From contig NZ_QMEU01000038.1 of the NCBI RefSeq assembly GCF_003284975.1, positions 1 through 37,502 on the forward strand: DNA of 37,502 nt, given 5' to 3'. Every line of letters begins with the position of its first letter. Within the stretch, counting starts at the first letter, position 1. The notes beneath the pieces are model-generated. The model made no database searches and was not told the origin of the DNA. It saw only the letters and a program-made list of their open reading frames with translations. Of the stretch, positions 1-8,400 are shown piece by piece. The DNA comes from Mycobacterium colombiense. GTDB taxonomy: Bacteria; Actinomycetota; Actinomycetes; Mycobacteriales; Mycobacteriaceae. Made by a program: the position numbers and the translations under genes.

Positions 1-153
1 TTCGGCATCCGGGCGGGCGTCGACGTGCTCGGCGAGCATGTCGAGCAGGGTGGCCGGCAGCTCGTCGTAGCGCGGTATGCCGTCGGGGCCTCGGGACACG
101 CCGGTCATCGGGAACGGGTTGGGGCCGCGTGGAATTTCGATCACTGGAGGCAT
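1..153 (-). CDS. Acyl-CoA synthetase (AMP-binding family), N-terminal fragment
   Basis: The reverse strand reads an open frame of 51 codons from an ATG at 153 to the window edge. An AAGGA ribosome binding site lies 6 nt before the ATG. The visible N-terminus (start MPPVIEIPRGPNPFPMTGVS, then a stretch ending LPATLLDMLAEHVDARPDAE) resembles the start of fatty-acid-CoA ligases, where a short helix precedes the AMP-binding domain. Such enzymes activate carboxylic acids to acyl-CoA through an acyl-adenylate. Only the N-terminus is present, so no catalytic motif can be checked. The gene is divergent from an acyl-CoA thioesterase, which fits a lipid or acyl-CoA function. The family call is inference from a short segment. 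Confidence 0.6.
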   Translation of the reverse strand, partial: MPPVIEIPRGPNPFPMTGVSRGPDGIPRYDELPATLLDMLAEHVDARPDAE

Positions 154-178
154 GCCCGGTCCTTACTATCCTGCTGCC

Positions 179-190
179 CTATCGTGATAG
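179..190. promoter_or_regulatory. Inverted repeat in a divergent promoter region
   Basis: CTATC-GT-GATAG is a 5-bp inverted repeat with a 2-nt centre. It lies between the acyl-CoA synthetase and thioesterase genes, just after a plus-strand -10-like TACTAT at 164-169. It could be an operator for a local regulator, but five-base arms can arise by chance. Confidence 0.25.
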
Positions 191-216
191 CGGTGACGAT
201 CGAGGATTCCGCCATC

Positions 217-1026
217 ATGCCCGAGGCGTTCTTCACTGTAGACGGCGACTCCTATGTTCCGGGCCCGATGACCCAGGGCCCGTGGGGCGCGGCGATGGGC
301 GGCCAGATCGTCGGCGGGCTGTTGGGTTGGGGCATAGAGCAATCCGGCATCGATCCCGACTTCCAGCCCGCCCGGCTGACCGTCGACCTGATACGGCCGG
401 CGCTGCTGCTGCCGGTGCAGATCCGGACCTCGGTCCAGCGGGAAGGCCGGCGGATCAGGCTGGTCGACGCCGCCCTGATGCAGCGCGACACGACCGTCGC
501 GCGCGCCAGCGCGTTGTTCCTGCGTCGCGGTGAGCATCCCGAAGGCCAGGTGTGGTCGTTTCCGGTCGAGATGCCGCCGCTGCCGAGGGCATACGACGGT
601 TTCCCGACCGACATGCCGTTCCACATCTGGGGATACGGGGCGACGTTGCAGGGCAGCCCCGGCATCGCCGCCGGCGAGTGGGAGCAGTCCGATGCCCAGA
701 AGTTCGCCTGGGCGCGGGTGTTTCGGCCGATGGTGCACGGCCACGCCCTCACGCCGTTCACCCGCCTGGCGTTCGTCGGCGACATCACCAGCTCGCTCAC
801 GCATTGGGGCACAGGCGGATTGCGTTACATCAACGCCGACTACACCGTCACCGCGAGCCGGCTGCCCGACGGTGAATTCGTCGGGCTGGCCGCACAGAGC
901 CACTACGGCACGGCCGGGGTCGCCACCGGCGCCGCAACGCTGTTCGACCGACACGGCCCGATCGGCACCAGCTCCGCACTGGCGGTGGCTCAGCCCGCCG
1001 GCGCGTTCAAGCCGACCCACGCCTAG
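217..1026 (+). CDS. TesB-like acyl-CoA thioesterase (double hot-dog fold)
   Basis: A 269-residue protein that probably hydrolyses acyl-CoA to free acid and CoA in the cytosol. The N-terminal GPWGAAMGGQIVGGLL stretch is typical of the first hot-dog domain of actinobacterial TesB-like thioesterases, and the length fits two hot-dog repeats. The C-terminus has the second-domain pattern, with HWGTGGLRYINADYTV and a GxxGVATGAATLF ending. I chose the ATG at 217 because GAGGA lies 10 nt upstream and the protein then starts directly with MPEAFFTVDGDSYVPG. GTGs at 184 and 193 are in frame and cannot be excluded. It is divergent from an acyl-CoA synthetase, so the two may act on related acyl substrates. 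Confidence 0.8.
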   Translation: MPEAFFTVDGDSYVPGPMTQGPWGAAMGGQIVGGLLGWGIEQSGIDPDFQPARLTVDLIRPALLLPVQIRTSVQREGRRIRLVDAALMQRDTTVARASALFLRRGEHPEGQVWSFPVEMPPLPRAYDGFPTDMPFHIWGYGATLQGSPGIAAGEWEQSDAQKFAWARVFRPMVHGHALTPFTRLAFVGDITSSLTHWGTGGLRYINADYTVTASRLPDGEFVGLAAQSHYGTAGVATGAATLFDRHGPIGTSSALAVAQPAGAFKPTHA

Positions 1027-1105
1027 TCGATCATCGCCGGGGCGGGCGCCACTCTATTTGCTGGAAGGCGACCCTGCAAACCTCGGACGGCGCACGGTAT
1101 TGGGC

Positions 1106-1111
1106 TATGCT
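1106..1111 (+). promoter_or_regulatory. Possible -10 box for the leader-peptide/cyclase transcript
   Basis: TATGCT fits the mycobacterial TANNNT -10 pattern. There is no good -35 box; TCGGAC at 1083-1088 is the best at 17 bp. A start near 1118 would give a leader of about 90 nt before the ATG at 1206. Confidence 0.3.
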
Positions 1112-1205
1112 GCTCTGCACGACCCGCCGAACGGATGCTGCACAGTCCCGCAGCGGGGGGACCGTCCCTCCGGTGGGTGGACGTCTCCCTTGGAGGGGAA
1201 CCGCC

Positions 1206-1286
1206 ATGCGCATGGGCTCGGACTCGCGATCCCCTTGCGGCGCCATCCGACGCACGGCGCTCAGCACGGAGCGACCCGGGCCGTGA
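1206..1286 (+). CDS. Short leader ORF (26 aa) overlapping the cyclase start
   Basis: A 26-codon ORF starts at an ATG preceded by a strong GGAGGGG sequence at about 1192-1198. It ends in TGA at 1284-1286, sharing GTGA with the GTG start of the large cyclase gene. It encodes a Ser/Arg-rich peptide with one Cys (start MRMGSDSRSPCGAIRRTAL). The ribosome binding site sits in a possible small hairpin (TCCC...GGGA), and upstream GTCCC/GGGAC segments could form alternative stems. The arrangement suggests translational coupling or leader-peptide control of the downstream gene. No homologue is known to me, and a chance ORF is possible. Confidence 0.45.
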   Translation: MRMGSDSRSPCGAIRRTALSTERPGP

Positions 1287-4200
1287 CGACTCCGGTACTG
1301 GATCTCGAGGGCCGGGTGGCCGGCCGACGGCAGGAGCTCAGCGAACTCCGAACCGCAGTCGAGACGGCCGAACGGGTCAGCGGAGGGTGCGTCCTGCTCA
1401 GCGGGGTCCCAGGGGTGGGCAAGTCAACGCTCATCCAGGCGTTCGGTGTCGAGATCTCCCGTCGCAACTGCGTATTCGCCTACGGGAGGTGCCGCGAGGG
1501 CGGGCCGGCCCCGTACTCGGCGCTAGCCGACGCCCTGCGCTCGGTCGTGCGCACAATGGAGGCCACCGGCCCGGCCGAGCGTGACCGTTGGCGAGCCGAC
1601 CTCGTCAGCGAGATGTCGGGGTTTGCCGGTGTTCTCTCGCCACTCGTGCCCGAACTGGCGCCGGTGCTCGGTGAGCCCTCGACCGACACCGATCTCGATG
1701 CGGCGGACGCTCGCCGCCGGTTGCACCGCGCAACCGTCCTGCTGGTCTCGACCACGGCGTCCTACCGGCCGGTGGTGCTGGCGATCGACGACCTGCAGTG
1801 GGCCGACCGCGACACGCTGCTGCTGTTGTCCGAACTGCTGACGGTGTCGCTGCGCAACGTCCTGGTGGTCGGCGGGCACCGCGCGGGCGAGTTCGACCCG
1901 GACGCCGGGGGCCTCAAATCGGACAACCTCACCACCATCGAACTGCAACCGCTGGCCACCGAAGACGTCGAGGAACTGCTGGCCGACGTGTGCGGCCGGA
2001 GCGTTGAGCTGGGCGATGTGGCCGCCGAGTTCCACCATCGGACCGGCGGCAATCCGCTGCAGGTCCGCCAGCTGCTGTACCGCGCGCAACGCGAGGGGGC
2101 GCTGACCCCGGTCGGCCCCGGCGGCCACCCGAGCTGGGACCTGCGCGTGCTCACCTCTATCGAGGTCTCCGCCACGGCCGCCGAGTTTCTCGGCCGCTAC
2201 CTCGACCAACTTCGCCCGATCGACCGCGAGGTGTTGAGTTCACTGTCGTGCTTCGGCGGCGAGTTCGACCTGGACGACGCCACGGCGGCGGCCGCGCAGC
2301 CGCCCGAGGTGGTGGCCCAGGCGCTGTGGGCGTGCCTCGAGCTCCGTCTGCTCGAGGCCGTCGACATCGGCGGCCGGCGGATCGCCAACGCGATCAGCCG
2401 CGACGCCCGGTACCGCTTCAGCCATGACCGGGTGACCGAGGCGGCGCGAGTGGGCCTGTCCGACGACCAGATCCGCGACACGCACCTGCGGATCGGTCGC
2501 TGGCTGGTCGAGCGGGAGGACGACCGGTTGTTCGAGGCCGCGCGCCACCTCGGCATCGGCGGGCGTGGGCTCACCGACGACGCCGAGCGCATTCGCTTCG
2601 TCGAGGTGTTGCGGCGGGCGGCACAGAAGGCGCGGGCCCAGGCTTCATTTCCGTTAGCGCTCAACTACTGCCGGGACGCACTGACGCTGCTCGGCGGGCA
2701 GCGTTGGACCGCACAATTCGATCTGACCCGGCAGCTCCAGCTCGACGCCGCCGACGCCGCGTTGCTGGTGGGTGACGTGCCGGCGCTGAATTCGCTACTC
2801 GACGAGGCCGAGGAGCCCCTGCGCGAACCACCGGACCGCGCGCGCATCGCCTACCTGCGGCTCAAAGGGCGCGTTGCGCAGAACCGTCTCCAGGAGGCGC
2901 TCGAGATCGGGCTGCAAGCGCTCGCGGAGCTCGGCGAACGGGTGCCGACCGACGCGGGCAAGCCGCGCATGGCTAACGCGATCGTCCGGATGAGGTTGAC
3001 AATGCGCCGGTGGAGCAATGAACGGCTACTTCAGCTGCCGCACTGCGATGATCAACGGGTCATCGCACTGCACCGGATTCTTGCCGAGCTATGCAACATG
3101 GCGGTCCGGGTCCGGCCCAACCTTTTGCCCTTGCTCGTGCGAAAGCAGCTCGATCTCACGCTGGCCCACGGCCACACGCCGTCTTCGCCGCTGGTCATTG
3201 CCGGTTACGGGATCGTCCTGGTGCTGCTCGGTGACCACGCGGGCGGCCAGCGCTTCGGCGAGGTAGCCATGCTGCTCGCGGAGCGGCCGGAATTCCGCGA
3301 GGCCCGGCCGCAGACGGTGTTCATGCACCTGGATTACATCCACCACTGGCGCCACCCCCTCCGCGACGGCTTAGCCGAGCTTCGCGACGCCGTCGAGGAG
3401 GCGCTCGACCAAGGCGACCAGGAAAACGCCGGGCTTCTGGTCGCGGTCCTGCTCTCCCAGTCATTCTGGGCCGGTCGTCCCCTCCCTGAGATCGACGCCC
3501 TCGCCAGCTCCCTGATCCCACACATCCGTTCCCAGCCGGTTGCCGGCGCGCTTTGCCAGGCCGTGCAGCAGCTTTGCCTCAATCTGATGGGCCGCGGCGC
3601 CGATCCCTTCCTCCTCGCCGGCGAGAGCGGCTACGACGAGCGGGAAGTGCTGCCGGCGGCCCGCAGCGAGGGCGACGAGGTGGCCCTGAGCGTAGCCGCG
3701 ACCATGAAGCAGGGCCTGCACTTCTGGTGCGGCGACTACGAGGGCACCGTCGCCGCGACGCCGGAGGCAATCGAGCACATCGGTGGGATGGCCGGCACTG
3801 CGATCTCAGAACTCATCTACCTGGTAGGCGCGCTAAGCATGATTCGACAGGCGCCGCGGGACCGCTCGACGGCCCGCTTCGTGCGCCAGACTCTGGCATT
3901 GCACCGCAAGTGGGCGGCGAGCGCGCCGGAGAACTACGCGGCGTCGCACGCGCTGCTCCAGGGAGCCTGGGCCCGGGCGCGCGGCCAACAGGCCAAGGCG
4001 GAGCGCTACTTACATCAGGCGATTGAACTCGCCGAGGAAAGCCAGCTGCCGATGATCAGCGCATACGCCCATGAGGAGGCCGCGGCGCTGTATGGCGACA
4101 CGGGGCGGGCGCGGCTTCGGGACCACATGCTGGGGTCGGCGTACCAGCGCTGGCTGACATTGGGTTTCGCGGTGCGCACCGACTGGCTGGCGCGTGAGCA

Positions 4201-5596
4201 CCCCTGGCTGCTCAGGCGCGACCTCGTCCAGAAAGGCTCGGCGGGGATCGACCCTGTCGGCGCGCATCAGCTACTGCGCGCGCTGTCGGGAGCGCGAACT
4301 TCGGATGCCTTGGCCAACATCATTGTGGGCTCGGCCGCTGACACGAGTGGTGCGGGCCGCGTCCTGCTCCTCACCGGCGACGCGGAGAACTTGGCCGTCC
4401 GGGCCATCCACGATCACGGCGAGATTTCGATCGTGGACGGGCCATGGACCGAGGTGTCTTATGACAGGAACATCGTGCGCCGCGTGCTGGACGGCGGCTC
4501 TCCGGCCATCGTCGCGGCCGACCGCCAGGCACGGACCCCGCCCGTCCTCATCGTTCCGATCACCTTGCACGACACAATAATCGGCGTGATTTACGCCGAG
4601 CGGGACGCACCGGACGGCAACTTTGGCGCCGAGCACCAGGAGGCGGTCGCCTTCCTGTGCGCCCAGGCCGCCGCGCCGCTGTGGAACTTCCAGCTCGAGG
4701 CCCGACTGCGGGCCGCCGACGAGTACCGACAGTCCCTCATGGACGCGCAGTCGCGATTCGTGCCCAACGAGCTGCTGCGCATCCTCGACATCGACGACCT
4801 TCGCCGCGTCCGCAACGGCTACCGGGTCGAGCGCGAGATGACGGTGCTCATCAGCGACATCCGTGGCTACACCACCATGATCGAGGACATGAACGTCGGC
4901 GAGGCGAGCAACCTGGCGATGGGTTTTCTGCGTGCCGTCGAGCTCCCGATCATCGGCTACAACGGAATGATTCAAGACGTCCGCGGGGACGAGATCGTCG
5001 CCGTCTTCGAGGCCGAGCCCGACGCCGTGCGGGCGGGCCTGGCGATGCTGCGCTCGTTGCGCGCGCACAACGAGGAGCGAAAAGCGGCCGGATCCGAAGA
5101 ATTGCGGGCCGGAATCGGCATCAATACCGGGATGGTCGGAGTCGGGCTGGTCGGCGGGGTGAACCGCATGGTGCTCACCATCATCGGGGACGCGGTGAAC
5201 CTGGCCGCGCGCATCGAGAGCACCAACAAGCGCTACGGCTCAGCCTTGCTCATCTCCGATCACACGTACCAGCGCCTTGGGGCGTCCGAGCGGTTCAACG
5301 TCCGCCGCATGGAGCGCGTGATGGTGGTAAACCGACGCCGGCCGGTGACGATTTACGAAGTGTACGACGAGGATTCGGCTCCACTTCGCGCCGCGAAACG
5401 CGCGGCGCAGCCCGCGTTCGACGAGGCCTTCGCACTGTTCGACGCGGGCGACGTCGACGGGGCGCGCGCCGCCTTCGAACGATGCCGCGCGCTGCTGCCC
5501 GACGACCCCGTCGCACCGCTGCATCTGGCGCACTGCGACGCGGTGGCACGCGGCGAGATGACCCCTGGTCAAGAGGTCGCACTCCTGAACAAGTAG
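1283..5596 (+). CDS. AAA ATPase / GAF-like / class III nucleotide cyclase
   Basis: A 1437-residue signalling protein. The N-terminal ATPase has Walker A GVPGVGKST (residues 41-49) and Walker B VVLAIDDLQWAD (Asp169-Asp170), as in MalT/LuxR-type NTPases. A long helical region (about 350-1000) looks like degenerate TPR. A GAF-like domain spans about 1010-1140. The class III cyclase domain (about 1180-1360) has both metal aspartates (Asp1192 in SDIRGYT, Asp1236 in RGDE) and the Asn1306/Arg1310 pair in GDAVNLAAR. It should therefore make cAMP or cGMP. The Lys that usually contacts adenine, three residues before Gly-Asp, appears to be Asp. A TPR-like tail ends the protein. I chose GTG 1283 (GGAG 11 nt upstream, overlap with the leader ORF). 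The frame stays open back to 530, but that part reads the thioesterase out of frame. Confidence 0.85.
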   Translation: MTTPVLDLEGRVAGRRQELSELRTAVETAERVSGGCVLLSGVPGVGKSTLIQAFGVEISRRNCVFAYGRCREGGPAPYSALADALRSVVRTMEATGPAERDRWRADLVSEMSGFAGVLSPLVPELAPVLGEPSTDTDLDAADARRRLHRATVLLVSTTASYRPVVLAIDDLQWADRDTLLLLSELLTVSLRNVLVVGGHRAGEFDPDAGGLKSDNLTTIELQPLATEDVEELLADVCGRSVELGDVAAEFHHRTGGNPLQVRQLLYRAQREGALTPVGPGGHPSWDLRVLTSIEVSATAAEFLGRYLDQLRPIDREVLSSLSCFGGEFDLDDATAAAAQPPEVVAQALWACLELRLLEAVDIGGRRIANAISRDARYRFSHDRVTEAARVGLSDDQIRDTHLRIGRWLVEREDDRLFEAARHLGIGGRGLTDDAERIRFVEVLRRAAQKARAQASFPLALNYCRDALTLLGGQRWTAQFDLTRQLQLDAADAALLVGDVPALNSLLDEAEEPLREPPDRARIAYLRLKGRVAQNRLQEALEIGLQALAELGERVPTDAGKPRMANAIVRMRLTMRRWSNERLLQLPHCDDQRVIALHRILAELCNMAVRVRPNLLPLLVRKQLDLTLAHGHTPSSPLVIAGYGIVLVLLGDHAGGQRFGEVAMLLAERPEFREARPQTVFMHLDYIHHWRHPLRDGLAELRDAVEEALDQGDQENAGLLVAVLLSQSFWAGRPLPEIDALASSLIPHIRSQPVAGALCQAVQQLCLNLMGRGADPFLLAGESGYDEREVLPAARSEGDEVALSVAATMKQGLHFWCGDYEGTVAATPEAIEHIGGMAGTAISELIYLVGALSMIRQAPRDRSTARFVRQTLALHRKWAASAPENYAASHALLQGAWARARGQQAKAERYLHQAIELAEESQLPMISAYAHEEAAALYGDTGRARLRDHMLGSAYQRWLTLGFAVRTDWLAREHPWLLRRDLVQKGSAGIDPVGAHQLLRALSGARTSDALANIIVGSAADTSGAGRVLLLTGDAENLAVRAIHDHGEISIVDGPWTEVSYDRNIVRRVLDGGSPAIVAADRQARTPPVLIVPITLHDTIIGVIYAERDAPDGNFGAEHQEAVAFLCAQAAAPLWNFQLEARLRAADEYRQSLMDAQSRFVPNELLRILDIDDLRRVRNGYRVEREMTVLISDIRGYTTMIEDMNVGEASNLAMGFLRAVELPIIGYNGMIQDVRGDEIVAVFEAEPDAVRAGLAMLRSLRAHNEERKAAGSEELRAGIGINTGMVGVGLVGGVNRMVLTIIGDAVNLAARIESTNKRYGSALLISDHTYQRLGASERFNVRRMERVMVVNRRRPVTIYEVYDEDSAPLRAAKRAAQPAFDEAFALFDAGDVDGARAAFERCRALLPDDPVAPLHLAHCDAVARGEMTPGQEVALLNK

Positions 5597-5640
5597 CGCA
5601 CTACCCCACTTTGGAAACTTTGCTGAAGCGGTTGCGCGGG

Positions 5641-5656
5641 TGTGGTATTTGTCACA
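5641..5656. promoter_or_regulatory. Candidate cAMP receptor protein (CRP) site
   Basis: TGTGG-TATTTG-TCACA matches the consensus TGTGA-N6-TCACA at 9 of 10 conserved bases. Mycobacterial CRP (Rv3676) recognises this type of site. It lies 43-58 nt before the shell-protein ATG and 45 nt after the nucleotide-cyclase gene. A weak -10 (GATAGT, 5668-5673) would put the site at about -32, overlapping the -35 region, so activation or repression are both possible. Confidence 0.55.
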
Positions 5657-5698
5657 TGATTCGTACCGATAGTCGGGGGCGGTCAAGGAGCGACAGCC

Positions 5699-6496
5699 AT
5701 GTACCTGAGTGCAGAGCGGTTGGCCCTTGCCAACCAAGCGGTCAAAGAGGCGTTCGGGCAGTGCAGCGTTGCCTGGCAGGCCATACCGCATTGGGACACC
5801 GGCGATCCCGGCCAGGTCAGTGTTCCGAACGGCATCTTGGGTGCATCCGCGAATGTGCTAACTCTCCAATCTCAGTCGTCGCCATTCCCACTGACGGTCG
5901 CGGAGACGATTGCGCCGACCCCCGATGCGCTGCTCACTGGAGCGATGGGGGCGACCAAGACCCTCGCCAACACGGTTGACACCGACGTCCTCAAGGCGTG
6001 CTACGCGGCTGCGAAAGGCCCCAACATCATCACCTTCCCGGCGTCACCGGTAACCGCCCAGGATTTACAGAACTCCCTCATCAGCGCCCGGGTGATCGTC
6101 GAGAACGCCGGCTATCGGGCGCCATCCTGTTTGGTCACCAATACAGCGGGGCTCATATCCCTCAACCAGCTGGTCAGTGGCTATTACAACCTCTCTGAGC
6201 AGATTCTGGACGCGGCAAACATCAATTCGCTCTACCGATTCGAGCCGCTCGACGGTACGAACCAAGCAAAGGTCCGGATGGTCTTGATCGGCCGTCGCCG
6301 GCGGATCCCCCAAGGCGCGGCGCCGGACGCATCGCCCGGTGAGGAGCCGGTGGACCTCGCCTTCAGTGTCCTGCCGAGCCTGGAGGTCGACGGCGAAGTT
6401 ATTACGGCGGGGGCCAGCACAATCCAGTTCTCCCCCCGGATCCGTTACGCGACAAGGATCACCGATGCCACAGGTGTCGTCGCTCTCAAAGAGTGA
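5699..6496 (+). CDS. HK97-fold encapsulin-like shell protein
   Basis: A 265-residue protein with the order of elements of an HK97-fold capsid or encapsulin. These are an N-terminal helical arm, a beta-rich segment (about 38-75), a helix like the P-domain spine (TAQDLQNSLISARVIVENAG, 119-138), then APSCLVTNTAGLISLNQL (141-158). The last matches in position and pattern GPYTLVINTDRWINFL of Thermotoga encapsulin as I recall it. The C-terminus (VDLAFSVLPSLEVDG, then RYATRITDATGVVALKE) matches the closing A-domain strands and final -LLKF-like end. The length equals that of Family 1 encapsulins. It is too short and different for the Family 2 (MMP-I) encapsulins of mycobacteria. AAGGAG (5685-5690) precedes the ATG by 8 nt. 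No phage genes are nearby; it heads an isoprenoid-enzyme operon. The fold call is from memory and pattern, so a structure prediction would decide it. Confidence 0.65.
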   Translation: MYLSAERLALANQAVKEAFGQCSVAWQAIPHWDTGDPGQVSVPNGILGASANVLTLQSQSSPFPLTVAETIAPTPDALLTGAMGATKTLANTVDTDVLKACYAAAKGPNIITFPASPVTAQDLQNSLISARVIVENAGYRAPSCLVTNTAGLISLNQLVSGYYNLSEQILDAANINSLYRFEPLDGTNQAKVRMVLIGRRRRIPQGAAPDASPGEEPVDLAFSVLPSLEVDGEVITAGASTIQFSPRIRYATRITDATGVVALKE

Positions 6497-7670
6497 GCCA
6501 CGTGACGGCAGTATCGCTCCCAAGGCGCCGCACCAACTCGACGACTACCTCGCGCTGTGCAAGGACGCCTGCGACGGCGAGATCGCCAGGCTGTACGGTC
6601 CCGGGGAGCGCGGGTCAAACGCCCTCTACGACCTGATCCTCGACTACCCCTTGCGCGGCGGAAAGGCGCTGCGACCGGCGCTGAGCATCGCGATGTGCCT
6701 TGGGCTCGGCGGCCACCTCGAGGCCATATTGCCCACCGCCGCGACGCTCGAGCTTTACCACAACGCGTTTCTCATCCACGACGACATCGAGGACGAATCC
6801 TGGTGGCGGCGAGGCAAACCCACGCTGCACATAGACCACGGCGTGCCGATCGCGGTCAATGTCGGCGACGCCATGCTGTCGCTGTCGCTACAACCGCTGC
6901 TGGACAACGTGGAGCGGGTGGGGCTCGGGCCCGCTCTGCGCATCCTGCGGGCCATCGCCAAGATGACCCGGCTGACCGTTGACGGCCAGGCGCTCGAACT
7001 CGAGTGGGTCCGCTCCAACGCCTGGCAGCTCAACGACGCCGACTACCTCAACATGGTGGAACTCAAGACCAGCTGGTACTCGTTCATCACGCCACTACAG
7101 GTCGGCGCGATCGCGGCCGGCGCGGCACTCGAGCGGATGGCCGCGTTGGAGTCACTCGGCCGCCATCTCGGTGCGGCCTTCCAGATCACCGACGACCTGC
7201 TGAACTTGCGGGCGGATCCGCAGGACTACGGCAAGGAGATCGGCGGCGACATCTGGGAGGGCAAGCGGACCTTGATGCTGTTGCACACCTTGCGCAATGC
7301 CGAACCGCAGGACCAGGTTCGTGCGGTGACGATATTGGCCAAGCGCCGACCGAGCGCCGACGGCGAGTTGGGGCTGACCCAGTTGCTGGACCGACTTACC
7401 GCCTCCGGACAACTGTCTGAGTCGGGCCGGGCCGAAATCCAGGCTCGGTTGCTAAGCCACCATCCCTCGGAGACCAAAAGCCTCAACGACATTCGATGGC
7501 TCTACGAATTGATGCACCGGGCCGGTTCGCTCAAGCACGCCCGGGATGTTGCCGCGGAACATGCCCGGAAGGCGTCCGCCGTGCTGGCCAGCCTCGACTG
7601 GTTCCCACGCAGCCGCCACCGCGACGTGCTGGACGACCTCGTGGACTACGTGCACGGGCGGACCCGATGA
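6465..7670 (+). CDS. Polyprenyl diphosphate synthase (GGPP-synthase-like)
   Basis: A 401-residue trans-isoprenyl diphosphate synthase. It shows GGKALRP (65-71), the first Asp-rich motif DDIED (106-110) with LIH before it, Lys201-Thr202, and the second Asp-rich motif as DDLLN (243-247). The stretch after the second motif, ending GGDIWEGKRTL, resembles eukaryote-type GGPP synthases, which also have Asn at that place. It would condense IPP with allylic diphosphates; Ala and Phe five and four residues before the first motif suggest C20 or longer, but chain length cannot be fixed by eye. The ATG at 6465 lies 32 nt inside the shell gene, after AAGGA with 6-nt spacing, so the two are translationally coupled. 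The C-terminal helical part (about 330-401) is longer than usual. Confidence 0.88.
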   Translation: MPQVSSLSKSEPRDGSIAPKAPHQLDDYLALCKDACDGEIARLYGPGERGSNALYDLILDYPLRGGKALRPALSIAMCLGLGGHLEAILPTAATLELYHNAFLIHDDIEDESWWRRGKPTLHIDHGVPIAVNVGDAMLSLSLQPLLDNVERVGLGPALRILRAIAKMTRLTVDGQALELEWVRSNAWQLNDADYLNMVELKTSWYSFITPLQVGAIAAGAALERMAALESLGRHLGAAFQITDDLLNLRADPQDYGKEIGGDIWEGKRTLMLLHTLRNAEPQDQVRAVTILAKRRPSADGELGLTQLLDRLTASGQLSESGRAEIQARLLSHHPSETKSLNDIRWLYELMHRAGSLKHARDVAAEHARKASAVLASLDWFPRSRHRDVLDDLVDYVHGRTR

Positions 7671-8125
7671 ACCCCGAAGCCACGCTCGGCATACTGGCGG
7701 AACTCGAGCGGATCCGCGAGCTCACTCTTGACCTCATCGAGCAACAAGCCCCGCAGTTGCAGCCGCCCCCGCCGGACGAAGCCGCCGAGATGCAGCGCAG
7801 GGTGTTCGACCTACTCCTGGGGGCGCGTCGAGCGGTCCTCGGCAATCCCGCGGCCGCCCGACGGCTGCACGACCTCCTCGTCGCCGAGGGCCGCCGTTAC
7901 GCAAGCAAACCCCGCGGGGCACGGCTACGCGACACGTTGGCCGCCTCGGAAGCGGTGGAGAACCTACGGCGCGTCTGGGAGATGGTGAGCCTCAACGTTC
8001 TCGGCGGTCCCGCCGCGCCCGATGCCGTTCCCAACGCCTGGGTGGATCTGATGGCAGACGCCGTCGTCGGGCGTGGCCTCGACGATTCGATTCTGAATCG
8101 CCTGCGGCCCGAGGGGTTTGCATGA
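7667..8125 (+). CDS. Unknown helical protein of the shell operon (152 aa)
   Basis: I do not recognise this family. The 152-residue protein starts at an ATG overlapping the synthase stop (ATGA). It has an N-terminal amphipathic helix (ATLGILAELERIRELTLDLI), a Pro-rich linker (QLQPPPPDEAAEM), then a region rich in Arg, Ala and Leu that should be helical. There are no membrane segments, Cys or metal motifs. Its fixed place between the polyprenyl synthase and CrtC-like genes suggests an accessory or structural role in the same system, possibly a second internal component of the compartment. That is inference from context only. Confidence 0.7.
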   Translation: MNPEATLGILAELERIRELTLDLIEQQAPQLQPPPPDEAAEMQRRVFDLLLGARRAVLGNPAAARRLHDLLVAEGRRYASKPRGARLRDTLAASEAVENLRRVWEMVSLNVLGGPAAPDAVPNAWVDLMADAVVGRGLDDSILNRLRPEGFA

Positions 8126-8400
8126 CCCTCACCGATCCTCGCGAAGCTCTCGCAGACCAAAGCGATTTCATCGGCTATCTGGTCGGCCTTGCCGGCGTCG
8201 CCCGGGTGGTGCACAGCCTGGCCACAGACGGCGAGGGCCGAGCCGGGCACCCCCGCGCCCCAGACGACTTCGTGCACCTTCTGCTCGGGTTTGCGAGCCT
8301 CGGGGCGACGATCGAGGGATTCGCCATTTCGGCTGTTGCACAGCCGAATCCGAGTACCGCGCCACCACCCACGGACCCGAGTACGCGGTGGCTCCGATGA
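8122..8400 (+). CDS. Unknown small protein of the shell operon (92 aa)
   Basis: A 92-residue product, start overlapping the previous stop (ATGA) and stop overlapping the next start (ATGA). Two apolar stretches, FIGYLVGLAGVARVV (about 16-30) and FVHLLLGFASLGATIEGFAI (about 50-69), may be membrane-associated or packed helices; the tail is Pro/Thr-rich (NPSTAPPPTDPST). No family recognised. The tight coupling supports a real gene. A membrane-anchoring or helical-bundle role would suit handling of isoprenoids, but there is no direct evidence. Confidence 0.65.
   Translation: MTLTDPREALADQSDFIGYLVGLAGVARVVHSLATDGEGRAGHPRAPDDFVHLLLGFASLGATIEGFAISAVAQPNPSTAPPPTDPSTRWLR

Noticed and set aside
530..1282. 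N-terminal extension of the cyclase frame by 251 codons
   Set aside because: It reads the thioesterase gene in another frame, is Arg/Pro/Ser-rich, and the conserved domain begins only after GTG 1283.
5699..6496. Shell gene as part of a prophage
   Set aside because: No portal, protease, terminase, tail or integrase gene nearby; the surrounding genes are metabolic and translationally coupled to it.
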